This document shows positions 53,981 to 63,607 of a stretch of 64,000 nt of DNA, in pieces (the first letter of the stretch is position 1; every line of letters starts with the position of its first letter). The notes under the pieces were generated by a model. It saw nothing but the letters and a program-made list of their open reading frames with translations. It made no database searches and was not told where the DNA came from. The position numbers were made by a program, and so were the translations under genes. Source of the stretch: Nocardioides sambongensis (lineage in GTDB: Bacteria; Actinomycetota; Actinomycetes; Propionibacteriales; Nocardioidaceae). The stretch spans positions 186,001-250,000 of the forward strand of contig NZ_CP041091.1 of assembly GCF_006494815.1 (NCBI RefSeq). The letters run 5' to 3'.

Positions 53981-54832
53981 CTCCTGGGCGACGCTGGCCA
54001 GCAGCCGTCCGTCGAGGGAGTAGACCTCGGCGCGGCACAGCGTGCGTCCGTGGTCGGCCCAGGGGGAGGTCATCTGCCACAGCGACCACGCCTCGGCGTC
54101 GAACGGGCCGTGGAACCACAGGGCGTGGTCGATCGTGGCCGCGCCGACCTCGCCGTACAGTCCGAGCCCGTGCGGCCGCACCGCGGGGTGCAGGATCCGC
54201 ATGTCGCTGGCGAAGGTGAGGGCAGCGGCGTGCAGGATCGGGTCGTCGGGCACCTCGGCGCCGGCACGCATCCAGACCTGCGTCGCGGTGCCGGGGGCGA
54301 CCCGCTCGGTGAACCAGTCGCGGCCCAGACCCACGGTGCGCAGCTCGAAGGCGTCCAACGTCGTCCCGTACGGCGACATCTCCTCGCCCGCCTCGCCCAG
54401 CCACTCGTGATCGGGGCGGGCGGTCTCGGGAGCGGGTGCGGCGGGAGCCGCGAGCTGGTGCTGCAGCCCGTCCCGCGGCGCGGCGAACGAGCAGGCCATC
54501 TCCATGATCGTCCGCCCGTGCTGCAGCACGGTGACGGTCCGGTGTGAGAACGAGCGGCCGTCCCGGTTGCGCGCGACCTCGATCCGCAGCGGGGCCGCCG
54601 GGTCGCCGGGCCGCAGGAAGTAGGCGTGCAGCGAGTGTGGCGCGCGGCCGATGTCGACGGTGCGGGCGGCGGCCACCAGCGCCTGGGCGGCCACCAGGCC
54701 GCCGAACACGTGGCCGGTGTTGCGGGAGGCCTCCGAGTGCCGGGCCCCGAACGCGTCGGACCCGAGCTCGTCGAGGCGCAGCAGGTCGACCAGCTCGGCC
54801 ATCGGCGTGGTCCACGGCCGGTCGTGGTCCAT
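53963..54832 (-). CDS. Acyl-CoA thioesterase II (TesB-like)
   Basis: Double hot-dog thioesterase that releases free acid from acyl-CoA. 289 residues from ATG 54832, the family length. Seen: NTGHVFGGLVAAQALVAA (first hot-dog helix), LHAYFLRPGDPAAPLRIEV, GRSFSHRTVTVLQHGR, SFAAPRDGLQHQ, and in the second half SDMRILHPAV, TIDHALWFHGPF and a final SLDGRLLASVAQEGLVR. An upstream GTG (54895), after GAGGGTGA, would give 310 residues; MAEL at 54802 is a shorter option. It is convergent with the ligase and probably balances CoA in the same pathway. Confidence 0.92.
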   Translation of the reverse strand: MDHDRPWTTPMAELVDLLRLDELGSDAFGARHSEASRNTGHVFGGLVAAQALVAAARTVDIGRAPHSLHAYFLRPGDPAAPLRIEVARNRDGRSFSHRTVTVLQHGRTIMEMACSFAAPRDGLQHQLAAPAAPAPETARPDHEWLGEAGEEMSPYGTTLDAFELRTVGLGRDWFTERVAPGTATQVWMRAGAEVPDDPILHAAALTFASDMRILHPAVRPHGLGLYGEVGAATIDHALWFHGPFDAEAWSLWQMTSPWADHGRTLCRAEVYSLDGRLLASVAQEGLVRA

Positions 54833-55026
54833 CGCCCCGATGGTCTGGTCGGGGAGGTCGCCGGCGGCGGGGAGCTCGGAGGAGGTGTGCGGCACCCGGT
54901 CACCCTCGCGGTGCCCGCGGTGATCGTCAAAACCGGGTCCCGGCCGGGCCCTGCTCGCGCAGGCCCGCACCCGCCCGCACCCAGCCCCGCATGCCGCGGC
55001 CCGGACCTCGACCGGGCAGCGTTCCG

Positions 55027-55058
55027 CCCCGGCACACCGCAACAGCGGCGTGCCGGGG
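55027..55058 (-). terminator. Terminator downstream of the secreted amidase
   Basis: CCCCGGCAC-a-CCGC, loop AACA, GCGG-c-GTGCCGGGG: 13 paired bases with one mismatch, 22 bp beyond the amidase stop. The remaining gap up to the thioesterase start (55059-55079 and 54833-55026) shows no gene. Confidence 0.8.
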
Positions 55059-55079
55059 CGGACGGCGAGCGGTCCCGCG

Positions 55080-57634
55080 TCAGCGTCGCTTGGCGCGGAC
55101 CTTGGCGGTGTCGCGGCTGGAGGTGACCGCGTTGCTGGGGGAGTAGACCGCCTTCACGGTGGTCACCCCCGGACGCGTCACCCGGGCCCGGACCACCAGC
55201 GCACCGCCGCGCAGCGGCGCCGCGGCGCGCACCGTGCGACCGGCGACCGCGACCCGCACCGTGCCCCGCGGGCTGAGCCCGGCCGCGGTGGAGACCGCGA
55301 CCCGGATCCGGACCTTCGCCCCGACCTTCACGCTGTCCGGGGTGACGCTGACCTTCGTGGTCGAGCGGGCCTTGGCCACCTGGGTGGCGACGGGGACCGC
55401 CTCCGCGGAGGTCGCGACCCCTGCGGAGTCGACCACCTGGAGGTCGCTGACCTCGAAGCCGGTGCGCCCGGTGCTGCGCGCCAGGAAGGTGTAGCTGGCC
55501 AGGGTGGTGGCGCCGGCCGTGGTCGGCGAGGTGCCGAGCTCGGAGTGGGTCAGCGTGACCCGGCCCTCGCCGCGGTCCACCGTGGTGTAGCCCGAGTCCT
55601 CGGTGCCGGTGTCGACCAGCCGGACGGCGTCCGCGTCGTACCCGAGGGTGAGGGCGTAGCCGGCGTTGTCGACGGCGGCCTGCTCGACGGTGACGGTGAA
55701 CCGTTCACCCGCGGTGACCTTCCGGGGGGCGTCGATCACGACCGTGCCGTCGCCGGCCTCGGCGTCCTCGTCGGCACCGGTGCCCGGGAAGGTGTCGCCG
55801 GCCAGCGGGCCGTAGAGCTCCGGCGTGGTGCGGTGGGCGGTGGCCTGCTCGTAGGCGTAGGCCATGCCGAGCAGCTCGCCCTCGGACCAGTCGCGGCCGA
55901 GCATCTCCAGGTTGACGCCGGCACCGGTGATGGTGCCGTCCTCGGCGGTGGCCTGTCCCATCGGCACGGTCACCGAGGGGAGGCCGGTGTTGGGGCTCAG
56001 CCGCAGGTTCGTGCTGTGCGTGCCGTACGGCGTGCCCGAGGGATAGAGCAGCGCGTCGAGGTCGAGGTCGTCGAGGGTGGAGGTGACCAGCTCGCCGCCG
56101 CCGTCCAGCACCGCGGTGTGGCTCTCCATCCAGCTCTCGTAGGTCTCCGGGGTGACGTTGTTGCGCGAGACGTAGGTGTTGCGGCGCGAGGTCACGAAGT
56201 GCCCGGAGGCGAGGATGTCGTCGAGCGACCGGTTCGCGGCGTCCGCGTCGAGGTGGTTGGCGATGTACTCGTCGAGGTCGTGCTTGAACTCGTTGGTGCT
56301 GCCCGAGCTCTCGCCGAGGACCGGCGCGATGCCGTCGATGCTGATCGGCTCGACCGTGGCGCCGGCGGCCCGCAGGTCGGCGACGGCCTGCTCCCACAGG
56401 CGCCGCACCGTCGCGTTGGAGCTGACCATCGACTCCAGGTAGGCGAAGTGCTTGCCCTCGAGTGCGTCGGGGGCCAGGTAGGAGGTGTAGGAGTCGGGGA
56501 CGTGGCTGTCGGCCTCGGCGGTGGCCGCATCGGCCCCGTCGGTGCCGACCACGGCGTCCAGCGCGATCGCGGCGTCGGCCACGGTGCGCGCCATCGGGCC
56601 GCCGGTGTCCTGGCTCAGCGCGAGCGGCACGATCCCGTCGCGGCTGGCCAGACCCACGGTCGGCCGGACCCCGACCAGCTGGTTGTAGCTGGACGGCACC
56701 CGGATCGAGCCGCCGGTGTCGGTGCCGAAGCCGATCGCGCCGAGGTTGGCGGCGATCGCGGCACCGGTGCCGCCGCTGGAGCCGCCGGCGGTGCGTGAGG
56801 TCACGTACGGGCTCGCGACCAGCTTCGACCCGCCCACGGGGGAGCCGGCGCTGAACTCGGAGGCGAACCCGTAGGCGAACTCGTCGAGGCTGGCCTTGCC
56901 GAGGACGACCGCGCCGCCCTCGCGGAGGCCGGCGACCATGGTGGCGTCGTCCTCGGTCTGGTTGTCCTCCCAGCACCCGCAGCCGGCGGTGGTGGGCAGG
57001 TCGGCGGTGTCGTAGTTGTCCTTGAGCAGGATCGGGATGCCGTCGAGCATGCTCCGCGGCGCGCCGTGCTCGGCCCGGTAGGCGTCGCTGGCGGCGGCGG
57101 CGTCCAGGGCGACGTCGCTGGTGGCGATGATCGAGTTCAGCGCGCGGCCGCCGGGGGCGGTGTCCACCACGGTGGCGTCGTAGGCCGCGATCCGGTCCAG
57201 GTAGGCCTGGACCAGCTCCACCGAGGTGACCACGCCGGCGTTCATCGCCGCCTGCATGTCCAGGGCGGAGGCCTCGACCAGGTCGAAGGAGCCGTCGTCG
57301 TAGACGACGCGCTGGGCCATCGCGGTGACATCGGTCAGGGAGATGCTGCCGTCCTCGTCGTAGTCCGCGGCGGAGACGGCGTCCCAGCCCGCGTCCTCAC
57401 TGCCGACCCGAGTGCGGCGACGAGGAGGTCGAGGTCGTCCTCGGTGATCTGGTCGTCACCGGTGAGGTCGCCCTCGGTGTAGTACGGCGTCAGCAGCCCG
57501 GCGCTGCCCGTGGCTGCCGCGTCGGCGGTCGCCGGTGCGGCCTGGGCCGCGGGGAGCGCGCCGAGGCCGGCGCTGGAGAGCCCGAGGCCGAAGACGGCCA
57601 GCAGGGCGAGGGATGACGTGCGGGGTCTGCTCAC
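55080..57634 (-). CDS. Secreted amidase-signature hydrolase with N-terminal dockerin-like and C-terminal cohesin-like and Ig-like domains, one apparent 1-bp deletion
   Basis: 851 residues after repair, from GTG 57634 after AAAGGA. Order: signal peptide (about 1-33); two EF-hand-like dockerin half-repeats (GDLTGDDQITEDDLDLLV and ADYDEDGSISLTDVTAMAQ, about 54-100); amidase-signature domain (about 125-590) with the catalytic Lys in LLKDNYDT, AGGSSGG with the cis-Ser, and TDTGGSIRVP with the Ser nucleophile; a cohesin-like beta domain (about 610-730: GERFTVTVEQ, YALTLGYDADAVRLV, LASYTFLARSTGRTGFEV); and a basic Big-type Ig domain to the end. The break lies between the dockerin halves at CCC 57407-57409. 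Substrate unknown, perhaps a peptide or cell-wall amide. Confidence 0.87.
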
Positions 57635-57756
57635 GTGCGTCCTTTCCGAAGGGGTGAGCCCCGGACGCTAGGGCCGCCGCGTTTCGGGTCGTCCCCGCGG
57701 AGTGAACGGCGTGTAAATCGTTTCAACCCTGTGTTTCGGCTACGAGCACGGGTGAC

Positions 57757-57778
57757 ACGGCTCACCGTCCGGAGCCGT
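57757..57778. promoter_or_regulatory. Inverted repeat in the amidase/MFS divergent region
   Basis: ACGGCTC, eight bases, then GAGCCGT (7-bp arms). It lies between the divergent amidase and transporter genes and could be an operator for either. The rest of the 220-bp gap has an unusual AT-richer stretch (GTAAATCGTTTCAA near 57713) that may be the amidase promoter. Confidence 0.4.
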
Positions 57779-57854
57779 CATCGCGCCGCCGCGACGGAAT
57801 GCCGGTCCGGGGGACGGCGTTGAGCACAGTCGTGACCCGAGCGGACCGCACCCG

Positions 57855-59093
57855 ATGACCGCCACCGCCGAGACCTCCGTGTCGAGGCCGGCGGTCGCCG
57901 CGCGCAACCCCGCGCTGGCGATCGTGGCGCTCGCGATCGGCGGGTTCACCATCGGCACCGCCGAGTTCATGACGATGGGCGTGCTGCCGGAGATCGCCGC
58001 CGGGGTGGACGTCTCGGTCCCCACCGCCGGGCACGTCATCTCCGCCTACGCCCTGGGCGTGGTCGTCGGCGTGCCGATCCTGGCGTTCTTCGGCGCGGGC
58101 CTGCCGCGGCGGGGTCTGCTGGTCGCGCTGATGGTCGCCTACGGCGTCTTCAACCTGCTCAGCGCCGTCGCCCAGAGCTACCACGTGCTCACCCTGGCCC
58201 GCTTCCTGGACGGCCTGCCGCACGGCGCCTACTTCGGGGTGGCCAGCCTGGTCGCGGCCAGCCTGGTCACGCCGGAGCGACGCGGGCGGGCGGTCGCCTC
58301 GGTGATGCTCGGCCTCTCCGTGGCCAACGTCGCCGGCGTCCCGGCCGCCACCTGGCTCGGTCAGCACCTGGGCTGGCGCTCGACGTACCTGACCGCTGCG
58401 GCGCTGGCCGCGGTCACCGTGCTCGCCATCCTCGCGGCGGTGCCCTCGATGCCCGGGGACCCCACCAGCAGCGGGCGCGCCGAGGCCCGCGAGTTCTTCG
58501 GGAGCCTGCAGGTGTGGCTCACCATGGCCGCCGGCGCGGTCGGGTTCGGTGGGCTCTTCGCGGTCTACTCCTACATCGCCCCCACGGTCACCGAGGTCGG
58601 TGGCCTGGACAGCTCCGCGGTGCCGTTCTTCGTCCTGGCGCTGGGGCTGGGCATGGTCGCCGGCACCTGGCTGGCCGGCGAGCTCGCCTCGTTCTCCGTG
58701 TTCCGGAGCCTGCTCGGCGGCGGGATCAGCTGCGGGCTGGTGCTGGTCGCCTACTTCTTCGTCTCCCCGGCCGGCTGGTGGCTGCTGCCCATCGCGTTCC
58801 TGGTCACCGCCACCGGCTCGGTGCTGGTGGTCAACCTGCAGCTGCGGCTGATGGACGTCGCCGGCGGCGCGGTCACCCTCGGCGCCGCGATGAACCACGC
58901 CGCACTCAACGTCGCCAACGCGCTGGGCGCCTGGGCCGGCGGCGTGGTGATCGCGGCCGGCTACGGCTACCGGGCGCCGGCGCTGGTCGGCGCCGGGCTG
59001 GCGGTGCTGGGCGTGCTGATCCTGCTGTGGTCGGCGGCCGTGCACCGTCGTACGGCGGTCGCGGCCGGCCGGCCGGTCGGCGCCACCGACTGA
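57855..59093 (+). CDS. MFS transporter, DHA1/AraJ-like efflux permease
   Basis: 412 residues from ATG 57855 with 12 hydrophobic segments. The N-terminal motif [20 protein letters not shown] is characteristic of the AraJ/YdhP arabinose-efflux-like group. [21 protein letters not shown] and [24 protein letters not shown] are the matching helix-4/5 motifs. The second half has [17 protein letters not shown]. It probably exports a small drug-like or metabolite molecule by proton antiport; the substrate cannot be told. It stands between the amidase and trpS. Confidence 0.9.
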   Translation: MTATAETSVSRPAVAARNPALAIVALAIGGFTIGTAEFMTMGVLPEIAAGVDVSVPTAGHVISAYALGVVVGVPILAFFGAGLPRRGLLVALMVAYGVFNLLSAVAQSYHVLTLARFLDGLPHGAYFGVASLVAASLVTPERRGRAVASVMLGLSVANVAGVPAATWLGQHLGWRSTYLTAAALAAVTVLAILAAVPSMPGDPTSSGRAEAREFFGSLQVWLTMAAGAVGFGGLFAVYSYIAPTVTEVGGLDSSAVPFFVLALGLGMVAGTWLAGELASFSVFRSLLGGGISCGLVLVAYFFVSPAGWWLLPIAFLVTATGSVLVVNLQLRLMDVAGGAVTLGAAMNHAALNVANALGAWAGGVVIAAGYGYRAPALVGAGLAVLGVLILLWSAAVHRRTAVAAGRPVGATD

Positions 59094-59160
59094 GCGGGTC
59101 GCCCGTCGCGCGGTCAAGCCCGTTGCGGAGGACCACCCGCCTCCTGCGACAATCGGTGGC

Positions 59161-60249
59161 ATGTCCGCCACCACCGAGCAGCAGCCTGCGCCGCAGACGG
59201 CGCAGCCGGCCGCTCCCGGGTCGGGTGCGCGTCCGCGCGTCCTCTCCGGGATCCAGCCGACCTCCGAGTCGTTCCACCTGGGCAACTACGTCGGCGCGGT
59301 GCGGCAGTGGGTGGACCTCCAGCGGGAGTACCAGCCGTTCTTCTTCATCGCCGACCAGCACGCGATCACCGTCGAGTGGGACCCCAAGGTGCTGCGCGAG
59401 CGCACCCTGCGCGGTGCCGCGCAGCTGCTCGCCGCCGGCGTCGACCCGAAGCGCTCGGCGATCTTCGTGCAGAGTCACGTGCCCGCCCACGCGCAGCTGG
59501 CCTGGGTGCTCAACGGTCTGACCGGCTTCGGCGAGGCGCGGCGGATGACCCAGTTCAAGGACAAGTCCGCGAAGGGCGGTGAGGGCGCGGCGAGCGTCGG
59601 GCTGTTCGCCTACCCGGTCCTGATGGCCGCCGACATCCTGCTCTACCGGCCGCACTTCGTCCCGGTCGGCGAGGACCAGCGCCAGCACCTCGAGCTCACC
59701 CGGGACCTCGCGCAGCGGTTCAACAGTCGCTTCAAGAAGACCTTCCGCCTGCCCGAGCCCTACATCCTCAAGGAGACGGCGAAGCTCTACGACCTGCAGG
59801 ACCCGACCCGGAAGATGTCGAAGTCCAGCTCGTCGCCCGGCGGCATCATCGAGATGCTGGAGGACCCGAAGCGGACCGCGAAGAAGATCCGCTCCGCGGT
59901 GACCGACTCCGGCGCCGAGATCCGGTTCGACCTCGAGGAGAAGCCGGGGGTGAGCAACCTGCTCACCATCGCCTCGGCACTGACCGGGCAGTCGGTCGCC
60001 CACTTCGAGGAGGCCTACGCCGGTCGGATGTACGGCGACCTCAAGAAGGAGGTCGCCGAGATCGTGGTGGACTTCGTCACCCCGTTCCGGGACCGGACGC
60101 TGGAGTACCTCGACGACCAGGCGTACCTGATGGAGGTGCTCGCCGACGGCGCCGACACCGCGGGCGCCGTCGCCGAGGCGACCCTGCGCGACGTCTACCA
60201 GCAGGTCGGCTTCGTCGCACCGCTGCGCCGGTCGGCCGCGGGCGCCTGA
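59161..60249 (+). CDS. trpS: Tryptophanyl-tRNA synthetase
   Basis: Class I aminoacyl-tRNA synthetase. 362 residues from ATG 59161, with about 25 extra N-terminal residues rich in Gln/Pro/Ala before [25 protein letters not shown]-like SFHLGNY is at 37-43 and KMSKS at 218-222. [26 protein letters not shown] and [15 protein letters not shown] are typical. GACAAT precedes the ATG by seven bases, suggesting a leaderless transcript. Its stop overlaps the next start by one base, beginning a tight four-gene run. Confidence 0.97.
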   Translation: MSATTEQQPAPQTAQPAAPGSGARPRVLSGIQPTSESFHLGNYVGAVRQWVDLQREYQPFFFIADQHAITVEWDPKVLRERTLRGAAQLLAAGVDPKRSAIFVQSHVPAHAQLAWVLNGLTGFGEARRMTQFKDKSAKGGEGAASVGLFAYPVLMAADILLYRPHFVPVGEDQRQHLELTRDLAQRFNSRFKKTFRLPEPYILKETAKLYDLQDPTRKMSKSSSSPGGIIEMLEDPKRTAKKIRSAVTDSGAEIRFDLEEKPGVSNLLTIASALTGQSVAHFEEAYAGRMYGDLKKEVAEIVVDFVTPFRDRTLEYLDDQAYLMEVLADGADTAGAVAEATLRDVYQQVGFVAPLRRSAAGA

Positions 60250-60767
60250 TGCCGACGATCGGCGTCGCGATCGCCGTACCGGAGCCCTGGGCGGCCCAGC
60301 TGGAGGACTACCGGCGTGAGATCGGCGACCCGACGGCGGCCGGGGTGCCGAGCCACATCACCCTGATCCCGCCGACCGAGTGCGACGAGGACCTCACCGC
60401 GATCCAGGAGCACCTGGCCGCGGCCTGTGCCGACGCCGCTCCGTTCGGCGTGCACCTGCGCGGGACCGGCACCTTCCGGCCGATCTCGCCGGTCGTCTTC
60501 GTCAGTCTCGCCGAGGGCATCTCCCAGTGCGAGCAGCTGGCCCACGCGCTGCGTCGCGGGCCGCTCGCGGTCGAGCTCGCCTTCCCCTACCACCCCCACG
60601 TGACCGTGGCGCACCACCTCGGCGACGCCGAGCTGGACCGGGCCTTCGACGATCTCCGGGACTTCGAGTGCAGCTTCGAGGTCGCCGAGTTCCACCTGTA
60701 CGTCCACGAAGGGGAAGCGGGGTGGCAGGCCCGGAGCACGTTCGCGCTCGGAGCCGGCACGGGATGA
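60249..60767 (+). CDS. 2'-5' RNA ligase/2H phosphoesterase-family protein
   Basis: 172 residues from ATG 60249. It carries the two diagnostic HxTx motifs, HITLIPP (about residue 36) and HPHVTVAH (about 117), each in a similar beta-alpha context, so it has the 2H phosphoesterase fold. Members cut or join 2',5' linkages or cyclic phosphates in RNA or nucleotides; the biological substrate is unknown. It overlaps trpS by one base and the YihY gene by four, which ties it to tRNA-related or housekeeping expression. Confidence 0.9.
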   Translation: MPTIGVAIAVPEPWAAQLEDYRREIGDPTAAGVPSHITLIPPTECDEDLTAIQEHLAAACADAAPFGVHLRGTGTFRPISPVVFVSLAEGISQCEQLAHALRRGPLAVELAFPYHPHVTVAHHLGDAELDRAFDDLRDFECSFEVAEFHLYVHEGEAGWQARSTFALGAGTG

Positions 60768-61831
60768 CGACCACGGACAGCACACCCGACAACGCCTCGG
60801 CCAAGAAGCAGTCGAAGCTCCAGCTCCGGCTGCTGCGGGCGCGGCGCGAGCGACCCCTGCTCGACCACGTCCTGGACACCGTCGAGCACTTCAGCGCTGC
60901 CAAGGGCAGCATCCAGGCCGGCGGCATCACCTACTTCGGGTTCATCTCGTTCTTCCCGATCCTGGCCCTGGCCTTCGCGCTGGTCGGCTTCCTGGCGAAG
61001 ATCTACCCCGACGCCGAGGCCGACCTGATCAGTGCGATCAACGCGGTCTTCCCGCGCCTGGTCGGCAACGACGAGGGCCAGATCTCGCTGGACACCATCC
61101 GGGACTCCGCCCCGGGCATCCTCTCCGTCGGTCTGCTGCTGGTCCTCTACTCCGGACTCGGCTGGCTCTCCAGCACCCGGACCGCGCTGCTGGTGATGTT
61201 CGAGATGCCGGAGCGGGAGCAGCCCAACTTCGTCTTCGGAAAGCTGCGGGACCTGGTCGCGCTGGTCACCCTGGGCGTGATCCTGCTGCTCAGCGTCAGC
61301 TTCTCGGGGGTGGTGCGCGGCCTCTCCGAGCAGATCCTCGAGCTGGTCGACCTCGGCGACCAGCTGAGCTGGCTGCTCGCCGTGCTGGCCGTGTTGCTCG
61401 GGCTGGTGGCGAACATGCTGCTGTTCTTCGCGCTGTTCCGGGTGCTGGCGCAGCCGGAGATCCCGGCGAAGGCGCTGTGGTCCGGCGCCCTGGTCGGTGG
61501 CGTCGCCTTCGAGATCCTCAAGCAGATCTCGCAGTGGCTGCTGGCAGCGACGGCCGACTCCCCGGCGTTCCAGGCGTTCGGGATCGCGTTGATCCTGGTG
61601 GTCTGGATCAACTACTTCGCCCGAGTGGTGCTGTACGCCGCCTCCTGGGCCTACACCTCGCCGATCGCGATCGCGGCCCGACCGGCCGCACCCGCGGTGC
61701 TCTACGGCCCGCCGTCCCCACGGTTCCGCCGGCCCGAGAAGTCCGCCGGTGAGCGCTCGTGGGTCACCCCGTTCGCCGCCGGAGGCGCCGCCATGCTCGC
61801 GCTGGTCGCCGTCGTCCGCCGACGGCGCTGA
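60764..61831 (+). CDS. YihY/BrkB-family integral membrane protein
   Basis: 355 residues from ATG 60764. A charged cytoplasmic N-terminus of about 45 residues is followed by the family start FSAAKGSIQAGGITYFGFISFFPILALAFAL, then five to six more hydrophobic segments with VLYSGLGWLSSTRTAL and FRVLAQPEIPAKALWSGALVGG. A Pro/Arg-rich tail and one last short hydrophobic stretch end in VVRRRR. Once called RNase BN by mistake; its function remains uncertain. It overlaps the 2H phosphoesterase gene (ATGA). Confidence 0.92.
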   Translation: MTTTDSTPDNASAKKQSKLQLRLLRARRERPLLDHVLDTVEHFSAAKGSIQAGGITYFGFISFFPILALAFALVGFLAKIYPDAEADLISAINAVFPRLVGNDEGQISLDTIRDSAPGILSVGLLLVLYSGLGWLSSTRTALLVMFEMPEREQPNFVFGKLRDLVALVTLGVILLLSVSFSGVVRGLSEQILELVDLGDQLSWLLAVLAVLLGLVANMLLFFALFRVLAQPEIPAKALWSGALVGGVAFEILKQISQWLLAATADSPAFQAFGIALILVVWINYFARVVLYAASWAYTSPIAIAARPAAPAVLYGPPSPRFRRPEKSAGERSWVTPFAAGGAAMLALVAVVRRRR

Positions 61832-61892
61832 GGGCCGCACCACCGACCCCCGGTGCGCGCACGCCGCCGGGACCCGCACAAGGAAGAGCCTG

Positions 61893-62120
61893 ATGAAGTT
61901 CGAACGCAAGCACGCCGTCCTGCTCCTGCTCGTCGCTGCCTGGAACGTGATCACGTTCGGCAACTTCGCCAAGAACCTCTACTCCGCCTACGAGTCGGGT
62001 GAGGACCGGGCCACCGGCTACTGGGTGGCCCACACGGTGCTGATCGTGGTCAACGTCGCCATCGCCGCGCTGCTCGGGTCGCTGGGCTGGAAGGCGCTGC
62101 GCAGCACCCGCAAGGCCTGA
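61893..62120 (+). CDS. Small two-helix membrane protein (SCO4848-like)
   Basis: 75 residues from ATG 61893, nine bases after AAGGAAG. Two transmembrane helices (about 8-27 and 46-67) flank NFAKNLYSAYESGEDRATGYW, and the end is GWKALRSTRKA. Size, the FxKNL motif and position after trpS/YihY agree with the SCO4848 family of streptomycetes, whose function is unknown. Probably the last gene of the trpS run. Confidence 0.75.
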   Translation: MKFERKHAVLLLLVAAWNVITFGNFAKNLYSAYESGEDRATGYWVAHTVLIVVNVAIAALLGSLGWKALRSTRKA

Positions 62121-62235
62121 CCCCCGGCCGGCACCGGCCGCGCTGGCCGGCACCGGGTCCGGCGCCCCCGAGCCGGTGTGACGACCGTCGCGTCGGCACC
62201 GGCACCGCAGAATCGGCCCGGCGTGGCCCGCCGCC

Positions 62236-62315
62236 TAGAATCGATCCCAGTGGCCCGGCCCCGGGCCGGTCGGCGCCGGACGCCGGCACGTCGCACTTGC
62301 GTGGGAGTCCTGACC
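62236..62315 (+). promoter_or_regulatory. Promoter of the copper/peroxidase gene group
   Basis: TAGAAT (62236-62241) is a close match to the actinobacterial -10 box. It leaves a leader of about 70 nt ending in GTGGGAG, nine bases before ATG 62316. No operator-like symmetry stands out. Confidence 0.55.
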
Positions 62316-62945
62316 ATGAGCGTGTCCGCCACCGCGGCGTCGACACCGCTCGGCGTGCGCAGGGCGCGGGGCCTGATCGCCGGCCTGGTCGCCGCCTTCG
62401 GGGCGCTGGTCGCCCACGTCGCCGCCGGAGGCACCGTCGAGGTGGCGCCCGGCCTCGCCGTCGTCGCAGTCGCGGTGCCGCTCGGCATCGTCCTCACCCG
62501 CGCCGACGCAGTCGCTCCGGGGCGACTGCTCGCGGTCGCCGGTGCCGCCCAGCTGGTCGGCCACCTGTGCCTGCTGATGTCGCCCTCCGGCGGCGGCCAC
62601 AGCCATCACGGCGGTGCCGCGGCCGGCCTGGGTGCCGCAGCACTGCCGTCGGTCCCGATGCTCGCCGGGCACGCCGCCGTCGCGCTGGTCGTGGTCGGGC
62701 TCACCGCGGGCCTGGACCGCGCGGTCCTCGACCTGCTGGCCGGCCTGCTGGTCCGCCTGCTGCCGCGGATCCCGGGTGCGGTGAGGCCACCGGGGACGAC
62801 GCGGACGCTCGCCCTCGCCCGGCCCCGGGTACGACGTACCCGCGGCGTCACCGCGACCCGCAGCGCCCGAGGTCCACCGGCCCGTCCGTTCCACCTCCGC
62901 CCGGCGCCGCTCCGCGGTCCCCGGGTGTCCCACGCGTCCTGCTGA
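62316..62945 (+). CDS. Membrane protein with His-rich loop, upstream of the copper chaperone gene
   Basis: 209 residues from ATG 62316. Four or five hydrophobic segments occupy residues about 15-150, with SPSGGGHSHHGGAAAG, a possible metal-binding loop, between two of them. The last 50 residues are Arg/Pro-rich and cytoplasmic-looking (RPRVRRTRGVTATRSARG). I do not recognise a named family. The histidine loop and the PCuAC lipoprotein 75 bp downstream suggest a copper-related role, which is inference. Confidence 0.75.
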   Translation: MSVSATAASTPLGVRRARGLIAGLVAAFGALVAHVAAGGTVEVAPGLAVVAVAVPLGIVLTRADAVAPGRLLAVAGAAQLVGHLCLLMSPSGGGHSHHGGAAAGLGAAALPSVPMLAGHAAVALVVVGLTAGLDRAVLDLLAGLLVRLLPRIPGAVRPPGTTRTLALARPRVRRTRGVTATRSARGPPARPFHLRPAPLRGPRVSHASC

Positions 62946-63019
62946 CCCGGCCGTCGTCCGGCCCGGAGCACGGCGCTCCCCGGCGCGCACCCGCGCCCCC
63001 GACGAACGGAAACCCTGAC

Positions 63020-63607
63020 ATGACGAAGACCCGAACCAAGCTCGCCGTCCCGGCCGGGCTGCTCGCCCTGGTGCTGGCACCGGCGCTGGCCGCCTGTGGC
63101 AGCGACTCCGGCGAGGAGGCCGCCGCCGAGACCCCGTCCAGCGCGACGTCCGACGAGGCGGCGTCGCTCACCGTCACCGACCCGTGGGTGAAGGCGACGA
63201 AGGACGAGATGAGCGCCGCCTTCGGCACCCTGGTGAACGAGAGCGACGAGGACATCACGGTGGTCGGCGCCACCACCTCGGCCAGCGACACGACGGAGCT
63301 GCACGAGACCGTGCAGAACGACGACGGCTCGATGGCGATGCAGGCCAAGGAGGGCGGCTTCACCATTCCGGCCGGCGGTGAGCACGTGCTCGAGCCGGGT
63401 GGCGACCACGTGATGCTGATGGGCCTGACCGAGCCCGTCGAGGCCGGCACCACGGTCACCGTCACCTTCGCCCTCGACGACGGCACCACGCTGGCCGTCG
63501 AGGCCACCGCGAAGCCCTTCACCGGCGCCGACGAGAACTACCAGGACGGCGAGCACGGCGACATGGGCGACATGGGCGGCGAGAGCTCCGAGGGCGGCGA
63601 CCACTGA
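63020..63607 (+). CDS. PCuAC-type periplasmic copper chaperone, lipoprotein
   Basis: 195 residues from ATG 63020. Lipobox LAAC (Cys about residue 26), then an acidic linker and the PCuAC domain: VTDPWVKAT, LVNESDEDITVVGA, TTELHETVQNDDGSMAM, IPAGGEHVLEPGGDHVMLMGL. The copper site is normally HM-x10-M-x21-HxM; here the first pair is His-Glu, while the later Met and HVM are kept. A Met/His-rich tail (HGDMGDMGGE...GGDH) may supply ligands. Its stop overlaps the peroxidase start by one base (TGATG). Confidence 0.9.
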   Translation: MTKTRTKLAVPAGLLALVLAPALAACGSDSGEEAAAETPSSATSDEAASLTVTDPWVKATKDEMSAAFGTLVNESDEDITVVGATTSASDTTELHETVQNDDGSMAMQAKEGGFTIPAGGEHVLEPGGDHVMLMGLTEPVEAGTTVTVTFALDDGTTLAVEATAKPFTGADENYQDGEHGDMGDMGGESSEGGDH

